DNA from: Opitutia bacterium
GTDB taxonomy: Bacteria; Verrucomicrobiota; Verrucomicrobiae; Opitutales; UBA953
DNA: 64,000 bases
Assembly (NCBI GenBank): GCA_004558035.1
Contig: SFEJ01000014.1
Span: forward strand, 1 to 64,000
Reading direction: 5' to 3'
Under the pieces are notes generated by a model. The model was given only the letters and a program-made list of their open reading frames with translations, was not told the DNA's origin and did no database searches. A program made the translations under genes and the position numbers. Below are positions 19,001-27,600 of the stretch, piece after piece; positions within the stretch are counted from its first letter, which is position 1, and each line of letters starts with the position of its first letter.

Positions 19001-19313
19001 TCTTGTTCAGCTCGATGGCGAGGTTGAGGCCCGTCTGCCCGCCGAGATTGGGTAGCAGCGCGTCCGGACGCTCCTTGGCGATGATCTGCTCGAGGCGCTC
19101 CTCGTTGAGCGGTTCGATGTAAGTGACGTCGGCGACGGCGGGATCCGTCATGATCGTCGCCGGATTGGAATTGACGAGCACGATCTCGTAGCCGCATTCG
19201 CGGAGCGCCTTGCACGCCTGAGTTCCCGAATAGTCGAATTCGCAGGCCTGACCGATCACGATCGGCCCCGACCCGATGATCATCACTTTCTTGATGTCGT
19301 TGCGTATGGACAT
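16092..19313 (-). CDS. carB: Carbamoyl-phosphate synthase large subunit
   Basis: A full-length CarB of 1073 residues. It makes carbamoyl phosphate from bicarbonate, ammonia (from the CarA glutaminase) and two ATP, feeding arginine and pyrimidine synthesis. Two homologous ATP-grasp halves are visible: [20 protein letters not shown] and NPATIMTDP near the start, and [20 protein letters not shown] plus [13 protein letters not shown] in the second half. The C-terminal MGS-like allosteric domain begins near residue 945. No carA is adjacent; ribB lies upstream. The start has an AT-rich leader (CAGAAAATTATC). One terminator lies upstream at 19383-19408, which insulates it from ribB or could act as a leader attenuator. 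Confidence 0.97.
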   Translation of the reverse strand: [1073 protein letters not shown]

Positions 19314-19378
19314 GATAATTTTCTGAGTTTTGAGGGTGAAATTCCGCGGCGTGCGCGCTCAAGTCGCGAACGCCATAA

Positions 19379-19408
19379 AAAAGCTCAAACTTTCAAAAAA
19401 GTTTGAGC
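19379..19408 (-). terminator. Perfect intrinsic terminator between ribB and carB
   Basis: GCTCAAACTT (19383-19392) and AAGTTTGAGC (19399-19408) form a perfect 10-bp stem with loop TCAAAA. On the minus strand it is followed by TTTTTT. It lies about 175 bases after the ribB stop and about 66 bases before the carB start, so it ends ribB transcripts or attenuates carB. Confidence 0.8.
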
Positions 19409-19502
19409 CGAAAATCGAACGGCGGGCGCTTTCGTCGTCGGAAGCGTTCATGCTTTTTTTCATGCTGAGAGCCGTTTTCGCCATAAAATTTCACGGATTT
19501 AA

Positions 19503-19534
19503 GCGTTCCCGCGCCGTTTTGTCAACGGGAACGC
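19503..19534. terminator. GCGTTCCCG/CGGGAACGC hairpin downstream of ribB
   Basis: The motif (19503-19511) and its complement (19526-19534) pair around a 14-base loop. There is no T-run, so it may be a processing or 3'-protection hairpin rather than a terminator. It lies 49 bases after the ribB stop. Confidence 0.5.
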
Positions 19535-19582
19535 GCGAATCCGCGCCTTTTCGCGGGAAAAAGCCCCCGCGCGCGCCTTTTC

Positions 19583-20230
19583 TCAGCTGTTCTCGCGGAG
19601 GTAGGCGACGAGGTCCTCGATGGTGACGAGCGGGAAGCCGTGCTTCTTCGCGTAGTCGGCGACTTCGGGGAGGCGCGACATCGTGCCGTCGGGGTTCGTC
19701 AGCTCGCAGAGCACGCCGCAGGGCTTCAGACCCGCGAGGCGCATCAGATCGACCGTCGCCTCGGTGTGGCCGGGGCGCTCGAGCACGCCGCCCGCGCGCG
19801 CGACGAGCGGGAACATGTGCCCCGGCGCGGCGAGATCGGCGCGGGTCGAGTCGTCCGCAAGCACGACGCGCACGGCTTCGAGGCGGTCGGCGGCGGAAAC
19901 GCCGGTGGAGACGTTTTTCGCGGCGTCCACGGAAATCGTGAACGCCGTGCCGTAGCGGCTCGTGTTGTCCGGCACCATCATCGGCAGGTCGAGCGCGCGC
20001 GCCTTTTCGGCGGTGACGCAGATGCAGATGATGCCGCTGCAGTCGCGGATCTGCATGGCGACCTGCTCCGTCGTCAGCGTTTCCGCCGCGAAGATGAGGT
20101 CGCCTTCGTTCTCGCGGTCGGCGTCGTCGGAGACGAGCACGCCCTTTCCGGAGCGGAGCGCCGCGAGCGCGTTTTCGACGCGGGAACGCGCGTCGCCGAA
20201 CTGTTCCAAAAGACTGATTTCCGTTTTCAT
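19583..20230 (-). CDS. ribB: 3,4-dihydroxy-2-butanone 4-phosphate synthase
   Basis: A 215-residue single-domain RibB, converting ribulose-5-phosphate to the four-carbon precursor of riboflavin. Landmarks are the acidic loop SDDADRENEGDLIFAAE near residue 33, YGTAFTISVDA near 92, and RPGHTEATVDLMRLAGL near 152 with the conserved His. It is not fused to GTP cyclohydrolase II (RibA), which some bacteria have at the C-terminus. An FMN riboswitch lies just upstream, so expression should fall when FMN is abundant. Confidence 0.96.
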   Translation of the reverse strand: MKTEISLLEQFGDARSRVENALAALRSGKGVLVSDDADRENEGDLIFAAETLTTEQVAMQIRDCSGIICICVTAEKARALDLPMMVPDNTSRYGTAFTISVDAAKNVSTGVSAADRLEAVRVVLADDSTRADLAAPGHMFPLVARAGGVLERPGHTEATVDLMRLAGLKPCGVLCELTNPDGTMSRLPEVADYAKKHGFPLVTIEDLVAYLRENS

Positions 20231-20292
20231 GATGCAGGCAAAAAATGTTCAATCCTCGGAACGCGGGAACGCCGACGCGCGGACGCGTCGTT

Positions 20293-20441
20293 TCACATCT
20301 CTTCCATCCGGACTTTACCGTCGGCTTCGGAATCTCACCGAATCTTGCCTTCGCGCGCGGGAACGCGTTCGGGCTCGCGGGCTTTTCGGCGCGGACGCCG
20401 AATCACCGCCGGTAGGGAATCGCACCCTGCCCCGAGATTGG
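20293..20441 (-). ncRNA. FMN riboswitch (RFN element) controlling ribB
   Basis: Read on the minus strand, the conserved RFN blocks appear in order: GGGGCAGGGTGCGATTCCCT, ACCGGCGGTGAT, GCCCGCGAGC, GATTCGGTGAGATTCCGAAG, CCGACGGTAAAGTCCGGATG, GAAGAGA. This is the consensus core of the FMN aptamer. It starts about 210 bases before the ribB ATG and ends about 60 bases before it. A copy of the genome motif GCGTTCCCGCG sits in its variable stem (about 20355-20366). Confidence 0.96.
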
Positions 20442-20472
20442 CGGAACATTTTGCCGCGGCGTTCCCGCAAGT

Positions 20473-20508
20473 CAAAAAAAAAGCGTTCCCGCGCGGGAAC
20501 GCTTTTTC
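20473..20508 (-). terminator. Terminator of the nucleotidyltransferase gene, inverted GCGTTCCCGC pair
   Basis: AAGCGTTCCC and GGGAACGCTT pair around a GCGC centre, with nine A residues on one side and TTTTTCTT on the other. It should act mainly on minus-strand transcripts of the gene ending at 20545. Confidence 0.88.
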
Positions 20509-20510
20509 TT

Positions 20511-20540
20511 CAAGCTTTAAGCCTTGAACTTTAAGCTTTC
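20511..20540. repeat. Extragenic TTAAGCTTTAAGCCTTGA repeat, copy c
   Basis: CAAGCTTTAAGCCTTGAACT plus TTAAGCTTTC, directly between the nucleotidyltransferase stop codon and its terminator. It differs from copy b at about two positions. Confidence 0.7.
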
Positions 20541-20544
20541 TCTC

Positions 20545-21450
20545 TCACTTCGCCCAAAGGTTGGACGGATAGTCGCCGGCTTCGATGAGCTTGTTGATGT
20601 TCGCCTGAACGACGGGCTTGTCTTCCTTGTAGGTCACGCCGAACCACGCGCTGTCCGTGCGGAGCACCTTCGCGGTCGCGTTGCCTTCCTTGATGAGCTG
20701 GCCGATCGTCATCGGGATGAAGCATTCGCTCTTGAGCTCGGTGCCGCGCGTCTTCATGAATTCGAGGAAGATGCGGTCGAGGTGGTCGAACAGCTTCGGC
20801 GTGCAGCCCCACATGTTCATGGAGACCGGCGTGTCGCCCGGAATGTCCTTCGTCGTGCCGTCTTCGTAGGTGTTGCGGCCGTTTTCGCCGACCTTGGCGA
20901 TCTTCGTCATCTCTTCGATGTCGGTGAGGAAGCCTTCGGCGTTCGTGTTGCAGACGCCGCGCGCGACCGTGCCGTGCTCGGAGAGCGTGTTCTTCATCAG
21001 GAAGCCGACCATCGAGAACGCGCTCGAGTTCGGGTCGAGATCCTTCAGGTAGTTCGCGAGCACCTCGTAGGAATTTTTCCCGTAGAAGTCGTCCGCGTTG
21101 ATGATGGCGAAGTTTTCCTTCACGACGCCCTTGGCGCAGAGAATCGCGTGCGTCGTGCCCCAGGGCTTTTCGCGGCCCGCGGGAACGGAGAAGCCCGCCG
21201 GGAGCTTGTCGAGCGTCTGGAACGCGTAATCGACGGGAACGGGGAGGTTCTTCTTCGCGATCATTTCCTTGAACGCTTCTTCGAAGTCCGGACGAATGAT
21301 GAAGACGACCTTGCCGAAGCCGGCGCGAATCGCGTCAAAGACGGAATAGTCGAGAATCGTTTCTCCGGAGGGCCCCATGGGGTCCATCTGTTTGAGTCCG
21401 CCGTAGCGGCTGCCCATGCCTGCGGCAAGAACGAGGAGTGTAGGTTTCAT
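20545..21450 (-). CDS. Sugar-phosphate nucleotidyltransferase family protein
   Basis: A 301-residue NTP-transferase (GalU/RmlA-like fold). The N-terminal LLVLAAGMGSRYGGLKQMDP is the nucleotide-binding loop with the conserved Lys position. AIINADDFYG near residue 115 is the metal-binding Asp region, equivalent to the family's N/G-D-D/N motif. FDYS-type and PVSMNMWGCTPK segments follow. Such enzymes activate sugar phosphates as NDP-sugars; the specific sugar is not predictable here. The leader CCAATCCAAATCAAAAAAAT lacks a Shine-Dalgarno sequence. It is followed by repeat copy c and a motif terminator. Confidence 0.85.
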   Translation of the reverse strand: MKPTLLVLAAGMGSRYGGLKQMDPMGPSGETILDYSVFDAIRAGFGKVVFIIRPDFEEAFKEMIAKKNLPVPVDYAFQTLDKLPAGFSVPAGREKPWGTTHAILCAKGVVKENFAIINADDFYGKNSYEVLANYLKDLDPNSSAFSMVGFLMKNTLSEHGTVARGVCNTNAEGFLTDIEEMTKIAKVGENGRNTYEDGTTKDIPGDTPVSMNMWGCTPKLFDHLDRIFLEFMKTRGTELKSECFIPMTIGQLIKEGNATAKVLRTDSAWFGVTYKEDKPVVQANINKLIEAGDYPSNLWAK

Positions 21451-21557
21451 GATTTTTTTGATTTGGATTGGTGTAATTTCGGTTGTGAACGAAAGGGTAA
21501 ATTCGTTTCGGAAATCTACGCCCGCGGCTCCCGCGCGTCAATGCGGAAAACGCGCGC

Positions 21558-22130
21558 TCAGGCGTCCGCAAGCAGTTCGCGGAGGCGCGGGGCGACGAGC
21601 TCGACCGGGAGCCCCATGATGTTGCTCAGCGGCTCGTCGTAGGAGGCGATGATGAGCTCCCGCCCTTCCTGGATGCCGTAGGCGCCCGCCTTGTCGAGCG
21701 GGTTCACGATTCCGAAATACGCGTCGACGACGGCGTCGTCGATCGGCAGAAAGCGCACGCGGCACGCATAGACGTTTTCCTCGAGCAGCCCGTCGCGTTC
21801 CCGCGCGAGGCAGACGCCCGTATAGACCGTGTGCACGTTCCCGCCGAGCGTCTTGAGCATGGCGCGCGCCTCGGCGAGATCCGCCGGCTTGTTGAAGACC
21901 CTGCCGCCGAACGCGACCGTCGTGTCCGCGCCGAGCACGAGCGCGTCGGGATTCTCCCGCGCGACGGCGAGCGCCTTGATGCGCGCGTTGTGCGCGACCG
22001 CCGCGCGCGGGTCGCCGTCGGGATCCTCGTCCTCGACGACGTCCGCCGTCCGCGTCTCGAAGCGGAAGCCCGCCTTTTCAAGAAGTTCGCGCCGCCGCGG
22101 CGACGCCGATGCCAAGATGAATTTCCTCAT
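21558..22130 (-). CDS. maf: Maf family nucleotide pyrophosphatase
   Basis: A 190-residue Maf protein, the usual size. Maf proteins hydrolyse non-canonical or m7G/dTTP/UTP nucleotides to monophosphates. Landmarks are ILASASPRRRELLEKAGF at residues 5-22, LVLGADTTVAFGGRVFNKP near 65-85 with the catalytic Asp, VYTGVCLAR near 100, and DKAGAYGIQEGRELII near 145. It lies 18 bases downstream of recF on the same strand. Confidence 0.94.
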   Translation of the reverse strand: MRKFILASASPRRRELLEKAGFRFETRTADVVEDEDPDGDPRAAVAHNARIKALAVARENPDALVLGADTTVAFGGRVFNKPADLAEARAMLKTLGGNVHTVYTGVCLARERDGLLEENVYACRVRFLPIDDAVVDAYFGIVNPLDKAGAYGIQEGRELIIASYDEPLSNIMGLPVELVAPRLRELLADA

Positions 22131-22148
22131 GTCGAAAACGATGAAATC

Positions 22149-23228
22149 TTATCGGGGAAAATATTTTCCTTCGCGGACGTCGAAGATCCGCCAGGAAGCC
22201 GCGTCCGCGGGCAGGACGGTTCCCGTCGCGACGACCTGGAGACCGTCTCCGAGCTCGCGCCAGAAATTTTCCTTGCGCGCGGGATCGAGCTCGCTCAGCA
22301 CGTCGTCGGCGAGCACGATCGGCGCGACGCCCGTGCGTTCCCGCAGCAGCGAGAGCTGCGCGAGCCCGAGCGCGAGCGAAAGCCCGCGCTGCTGCCCTTC
22401 CGAGGCGAACTCCGCCGCGTCGCGCCCGTCGAGGCGAAAGCGGAAATCGTCGCGGTGCGGGCCCTTCTGCGTCGCGTGGAAAAGCCGGTCCGTGCGGCGG
22501 GAACGCTCGAAGAACGCCTCCCAGCCGGCAGCGTCCGCCTCGCGTCGGCTCGGCGCGTAGAGCAGCTCCGCCGCGACGTCGCGGTTCAGAATCCGCACGG
22601 CGATTTCGGCGAAGCGCGCCGCGAGCTCAGCGACTCCGCGTTCCCGCGCGGCGACGATTTCCGCGCCGTTTTCCGCGAGCACTTTTTCGAACGCCGCGAA
22701 CTGCGCGGGCGCGTCCGCCTCCGCCTTCAGCAGACGGTTCCGGGCTTCGAGCGCGCGGCAATACCGCTGCAGGCGTTCGAGATACGCGCCGTCGGCGGCG
22801 GAAAAGGTCAGGTCGAACCAGCGCCGCCGCTGCGCGGGCGCGCCGCGCAGCACGGCGACGTCCTCCGCCGCGAAGACGACGGCGGGAAAGCGGCCGACGA
22901 AGTCGCGCATCCTGGCGACGGGCGTTCCCGCGCCGAGCTCGACGCGCTTCGTTCCCGCCGAGCCGAGCGAAAGCAGAATCCGCGTGTCGCCCTCGCGCTC
23001 GTGCGCGAGCTCGAACGCCGCCTGCGCGAGCTTTTCGCCGTGGCGGACGAGGCGCCCCAGCTCGCGCGTGCGGAAGGAGCGGAACGCCGTCAGCAGGCTC
23101 GCCGCCTCGAGCAGATTCGTCTTGCCCTGGGCGTTCTCGCCGAAGAGAAAGACTCGCGTTCCCGAAAATTCCAGATCCGCGAATCCGATGTTGCGGAAAT
23201 TCGATACGCGCAGACGGTTCAGGCGCAT
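22149..23228 (-). CDS. recF: DNA replication and repair protein RecF
   Basis: A 359-residue SMC-like ATPase that loads RecA at gaps through RecFOR. Walker A is FLFGENAQGKTNLLEA near residue 30. The ABC-type signature is FASEGQQRGLSLALGLAQL near 280 (SEGQQR). Walker B is PIVLADDVLSELD near 310. The N-terminus MRLNRLRVSNFRNI is typical. It is not beside dnaA/dnaN here; it is followed by maf. The same window carries recC, so both presynaptic routes probably exist in this organism. Confidence 0.95.
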   Translation of the reverse strand: MRLNRLRVSNFRNIGFADLEFSGTRVFLFGENAQGKTNLLEAASLLTAFRSFRTRELGRLVRHGEKLAQAAFELAHEREGDTRILLSLGSAGTKRVELGAGTPVARMRDFVGRFPAVVFAAEDVAVLRGAPAQRRRWFDLTFSAADGAYLERLQRYCRALEARNRLLKAEADAPAQFAAFEKVLAENGAEIVAARERGVAELAARFAEIAVRILNRDVAAELLYAPSRREADAAGWEAFFERSRRTDRLFHATQKGPHRDDFRFRLDGRDAAEFASEGQQRGLSLALGLAQLSLLRERTGVAPIVLADDVLSELDPARKENFWRELGDGLQVVATGTVLPADAASWRIFDVREGKYFPR

Positions 23229-23253
23229 GGCGTGCGGAGAAAATTCGCGCGGC

Positions 23254-24039
23254 TCACTGCGGCGGCAGCTTGAGCACGGCGCCGACCTTCAGCGAGCTCG
23301 GCGTGCGCAGGACGTCGCGGTTGTAGTTGTAGATTTCCTTCCAGCGGTTCTGCGTGCCGTAGTATTTTTTGCTGATCTTCACGAGCGTGTCGCCGGGCTG
23401 CACCGTGTGCGTCGCGGGAACGGGAACGCGGCCGGCCTCGTCGGGCTCGGGCGTCTCCGCGCGCGGCGCCGGCGTTTCGGCGACGACTTCGGAGCCCGCC
23501 GACGGCGGCGTTCCCGGGCGGACGAGCCGCTTTTCCAGGTCCGAGATGCGGCGGCGCGCCATCTGCAGGTCGCGCTTCAGCGCGTCGTTTTCCTTGCTGA
23601 GCTGGAGAAATTTCTTTTCGAGATTCGGCGCGGGAACGTCCGTCTCGAACGGCTTGCCGGGCAGCTGCGCGAGGAACATCTTCCGCGCCGCCGCGCACTG
23701 TTCCTCGACGAGCCGCTTCTGCTGCTCGTTCGCGCTCTGGCGCATGTACTGGCGGAAGTGGAAAAGCGCGTCCAGCGGCATTTCGCGGCGCAGCGCGATG
23801 ACGCCCAGCTCCAGGTGCGCTTCCGGCGCGTCCTCGCGCGCGTTCACGACCTTGTAGAACGCCTCCATCGCCGCGGCGTCGTTCTGTTCGAGCAAAAGCG
23901 CCTTGCCGCGGAGGAAGTTCTCGTCCTCCGTCTCCTCGACCGTCGCGGACGGGAACGCGGCGCCGAGGCTTCTGGCGCAGAAGAACACGGCGGCGACGAA
24001 CACGATGAAGGCGCAGACTGCGAAGATGATCTTGTGCAT
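23254..24039 (-). CDS. LysM-domain envelope protein with N-terminal membrane anchor and coiled coil
   Basis: A 261-residue protein. It begins with a signal-anchor-like segment (KIIFAVCAFIVFVAAVFFCA, residues 3-22). A TPR-like helical stretch follows (about 45-110: ALLLEQNDAAAMEAFYKVV ... LGVIALRREMPLDALFHF), then a coiled coil near 140-170 (KKFLQLSKENDALKRDLQMA) and a proline-rich linker. It ends in one LysM domain (about 215-261: HTVQPGDTLVKISKKYYGT, then KEIYNYNRDVL). LysM binds peptidoglycan glycan chains, so a cell-wall-associated scaffold is likely. The ATG at 24039 is chosen since the signal segment follows at once. It is upstream of recF and divergent from the DoxX-like gene. Confidence 0.82.
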   Translation of the reverse strand: MHKIIFAVCAFIVFVAAVFFCARSLGAAFPSATVEETEDENFLRGKALLLEQNDAAAMEAFYKVVNAREDAPEAHLELGVIALRREMPLDALFHFRQYMRQSANEQQKRLVEEQCAAARKMFLAQLPGKPFETDVPAPNLEKKFLQLSKENDALKRDLQMARRRISDLEKRLVRPGTPPSAGSEVVAETPAPRAETPEPDEAGRVPVPATHTVQPGDTLVKISKKYYGTQNRWKEIYNYNRDVLRTPSSLKVGAVLKLPPQ

Positions 24040-24138
24040 GGCGATTTTCTCTGCGCTCAACTATGTTCGCGGCGAAACGCGCTTTCAACGCTTTTTTCTG
24101 TCTTGCGCGAACGCGGGAAAAAGCGGACGCTCGACCGC

Positions 24139-24651
24139 ATGAATCCCGAAGAAAAATCCGCGGCGGAAACGCCGCGAAACCGCGCGCGCACGGCGGCCTT
24201 CCTCGTGCTGCGCTTCTGGCTTGCCGCCTGCGCGATCGCGAGCGGCGCGAGCAAGTTCGCCGTCGCCTCGCGGCGCGTCTCCGAAGATCCCGAGACGGGC
24301 GAGACCGTCGTGAGCCTCGTCCGCGAATACGCGCTCGGCAACTACGTCGGCGTTCCCGCGCGCGAGTTCGAGCGCCTGCTCGGCGACCCGCTGCTGCCGG
24401 ACTGGACGCTGCACGCGTTCCGCTTCGCGCTCGGCCCCGTGCTGATTCTCGCCGGCGTCGCGCTCCTGCTCGGCGCGGGAACGCGCGTCGCGCTCTGCGT
24501 GCTCGGCGCGGTCTTCGTCGCGCTCTCCTTCGGGCTCTCGCTGACGGATCCGTCCGGCTCGGCGGGAACGCTCGGCGTTTACGTCCTCGCGATAGCCGCC
24601 GCCCTGCTCCTCGCCGACGCGAACCGCTTCTGCGTATCCGTAAAATACTGA
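24139..24651 (+). CDS. DoxX-like small integral membrane protein
   Basis: A 170-residue protein with four likely membrane segments: around residues 18-38 (FLVLRFWLAACAIASGASKF), 97-117 (ALGPVLILAGVALLLGAG), 118-138 (VALCVLGAVFVALSFGLSL) and 143-162 (GTLGVYVLAIAAALLLAD). The layout resembles DoxX/SURF4-type proteins, but catalytic residues are not diagnostic. Start at 24139 is supported by the hydrophobic segment that follows; longer readings overlap the divergent LysM gene. recC begins 32 bases after the stop, so the two are likely co-transcribed. Confidence 0.65.
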   Translation: MNPEEKSAAETPRNRARTAAFLVLRFWLAACAIASGASKFAVASRRVSEDPETGETVVSLVREYALGNYVGVPAREFERLLGDPLLPDWTLHAFRFALGPVLILAGVALLLGAGTRVALCVLGAVFVALSFGLSLTDPSGSAGTLGVYVLAIAAALLLADANRFCVSVKY

Positions 24652-24683
24652 CTCCCCTCAAAAAAAACTCGCTTCTCCGAAAA

Positions 24684-27600
24684 ATGACTCCCGCCCCCGA
24701 AAGACGCTTCCGCTTCGTGCCCGCATTCTCGCTCGAACGTCTCGCCGCCGCTCTCGCCGACGAAATCGCGAAGCGGCGCGACCCGTTCGAGCCGGAAACC
24801 GTGCTCGTGATGAACGCCGCCCAGCGCGTCTGGCTGCAGCACTTCATCGCCGAACGCAACGGCGTCTGCGCGAACGTGAACTTTCTCTCGCCGGAAAACT
24901 TCTTCGCCCGCCTCGGGAAAAAGCCCGACGAGGCCGCCGCAGACGCCGCGGTCGCGGGCGACGCGCTCGCCTGGCGCATCTTCCGCGCGCTCGGCGAGGC
25001 CGACGCCGCCGGGTCCGCCGTGCCCGAAAAATTCCGTTTCCGCTTCCGCGAAGACACGGAAGAGGACCGCATGACGCTCGCCCGGATGCTCGCCGATCTT
25101 TTCTGGCGCTACCAGAGCTTCCGCCCCGAAATGATCGAGGCTTGGCAGCGCGGCGCGGACGACGACGAAACGGCGGGAGCGCCGCGCGGCGACGCCGAAT
25201 TTCTCGCCGAATACGCGCGCCAGCGGCGCCTGTGGCGCGCGCTCCGGCTCGACGACGCGTCCGTTCCCGCCCTGCGAGCGCTCGATTTCATCCGCGGGAA
25301 CGCCCTGCCCGACGCCGCCGCGCTCCCGCACCGCCTCTTCGTCTTCGCGCCGACCGCGCTCCCGCGGACGCATTTCGAAATGCTCCTGCGCCTCTCCGAG
25401 CGCGCGGAGGTCTTCTTCTACTGCCACACGCTTTCGTCCGACCTGTGGACCGAGACGCGCGACGAAAAGACGCTGCTGCGCGAGGCGCGCCGCCGCCCGC
25501 AGCTGAAGAGCGAAGCCGAGTGGATCTCCCTGCTCCGCGACGAAGCCGCCGCCCGCGGCAACGAGCTGCTGCTCTCCTGGGGCAAGGCGGCGCGCATGCT
25601 CGCCATGCGCCTCGTCGACGAAGGCTTCGCGGACGCGGATTCGACGGACGAGGCGCCGCCCCCGCGCGATTCGCTCCTGCACGCGATCCAGGCGGACATA
25701 CGCGAAAACGTCGTCCGCGCGCGCGCCGCGGGAACGCCCGCCGACGGGAACGCGGTCACGCCGCCGCCCGCCGACGTCGAGGCCGACGCGCGCGACGCCG
25801 TTTCCCTGCGCGTCCACGTCGCCCATTCGCCGATGCGCGAGATGGAGATTCTGCGCGACGACATGCGGGAGCTCTTCCGCCGCGATCCCGAGCTGCGCCC
25901 GCGCGACGTGCTCGTGATGATGCCCGACACGGACGCCTACGCGCCCTTCGTCCGCGCCGTTTTCGGGCGCTCCGAATTTCCGTTTTCGCTCGCCGACCGC
26001 GGCGACGTCGGACGCTTCCGCGGCATCGAGGCGTTTCTCGAAATCCTGCGCGTCGCTCAGGGCGAAATCCGCCTCGGCGAAACGCTCGCGCTGCTCGACT
26101 CCCCGCCGCTCGCGCGCGGGCTCGAGCTGGACGAAGCGGACGTCGCCGCGCTCCGGAAAATCCTCATCCGCTCCAACGCGCGCTGGGGCATGGACGCGCA
26201 GGCGCGCGAAGAAAAGATTTTCGAGGACGCGCCGCTCGTCGTCTGCGGAGAGCCGTCCTCCCGCGGCGACGGCGAAGCTTCGGCGGCGGCGGGCACGTTC
26301 TACCGCAATTCCTGGGCGTTCGCGCTGCGCCGCTGCGCGCTCGGCGTGATGCTCGACGACGAATCCGCGGAAATTCCGCGCGAGTTCGGCGGCATCCCGA
26401 CGACGCTCCCGCTCGCCGACCTGCCCGAAAACGCGGCGACGCTGCTCGCGAAGTTCGCCGCGCTCGCGGACGCGCTCGACGCCGCGCGCCGCGCCTTCGA
26501 CGGCGAGAAGAAAAGCGTTCCCGCGTGGAGCGCCTTTCTGCGCGACGAAATCGCCGCGCGCCTCTTCGCCTTCGACGAGGACGAACAGGAGGAGCAGACG
26601 CTGCTTTATTCCGCGATCGACGCGCTCCGCCGCGACGCGGAAAACGCGGGGCTGACGGACGCGGACGTCTGCTCGCTCAAGACCGCGATCGCCTCGCTCG
26701 AAGGGCGCTCCTGGGAAAGCGGGCACGCGGAAGGACTGCTGCGCGGGAAGATCACTTTCTGCCGCCTGCAGCCGCTGCGCAACATTCCCGCCAAGGTGAT
26801 ATTTCTCGCGGGCATGAACGCGGAATCGTTCCCGCGCGCCGCGCCGAAATCCGCCTTCGACCTCATCGCCGAATGGCCGCGCGGACGCGGCTCGGAGCTC
26901 GCGCTCTGGGACCGCACGCCGCGCGACGAAGACTGTCTGCTGCTGCTCGAAGCCGTGCTCGCGGCGCGGCGCTGCCTGCGCTTTTCCTACGTCGGACGCG
27001 GCGCGGGCGACAACGCGGAAATTCCGCCCTGCGGCCCGCTCGCCAAATTCATCGACGTTGCCGAAGCGCTCGCGCCGCGCGAAAAATTCATCTTCGAGCA
27101 CCCCGCCCGTCCGCGCGAAATCCTCGACGCGCTCGCGCGCCCGGGCTCGGAGCCGTGGCGGTCGCCGTTCGCGGGAACGCCCGGCTTCGCCCTTTCCGAA
27201 AAGGAAGCGAAAATCTTTTCCGCGCTCGACGCGGGAACGCTCGCCGACTTTTTCGCCGATCCCGCGAAATTCGTCTGCGAAAAGCGTCTGCGCCGCCGCG
27301 AAGCCCGGCAGGAAAACGAGCCCGAGGACGACGATCCGGAGAACGAGAGCGCGAAGTCGCCGACGCTGCTCGACGTCGCCGCGGGAACGCTGCCCGACGC
27401 GGATTTCGGCGCGGGCGGAAATCCGTCGGAAGCAACAGAGGCCGCGCTGCGCCGCGAGCTCGTGGAGACGGCGGAAAAGGCGCTCGCCGCCGGCGCGCTT
27501 TCCGCGCTGACCGATCCCGCCGCGAGCGCGGACGACGCGTTGGGCGAGCTCAAGCCGTCGAACGCGCTCGGCGGGCTCGGAATCGGCGAAAAGCTCGTCC

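Noticed and set aside
16074..19055. A 993-codon plus-strand open frame across carB
   Set aside because: It is antisense to the unmistakable carB gene and is Arg/His/Asp-rich, the usual product of reading GC-rich coding DNA on the opposite strand.
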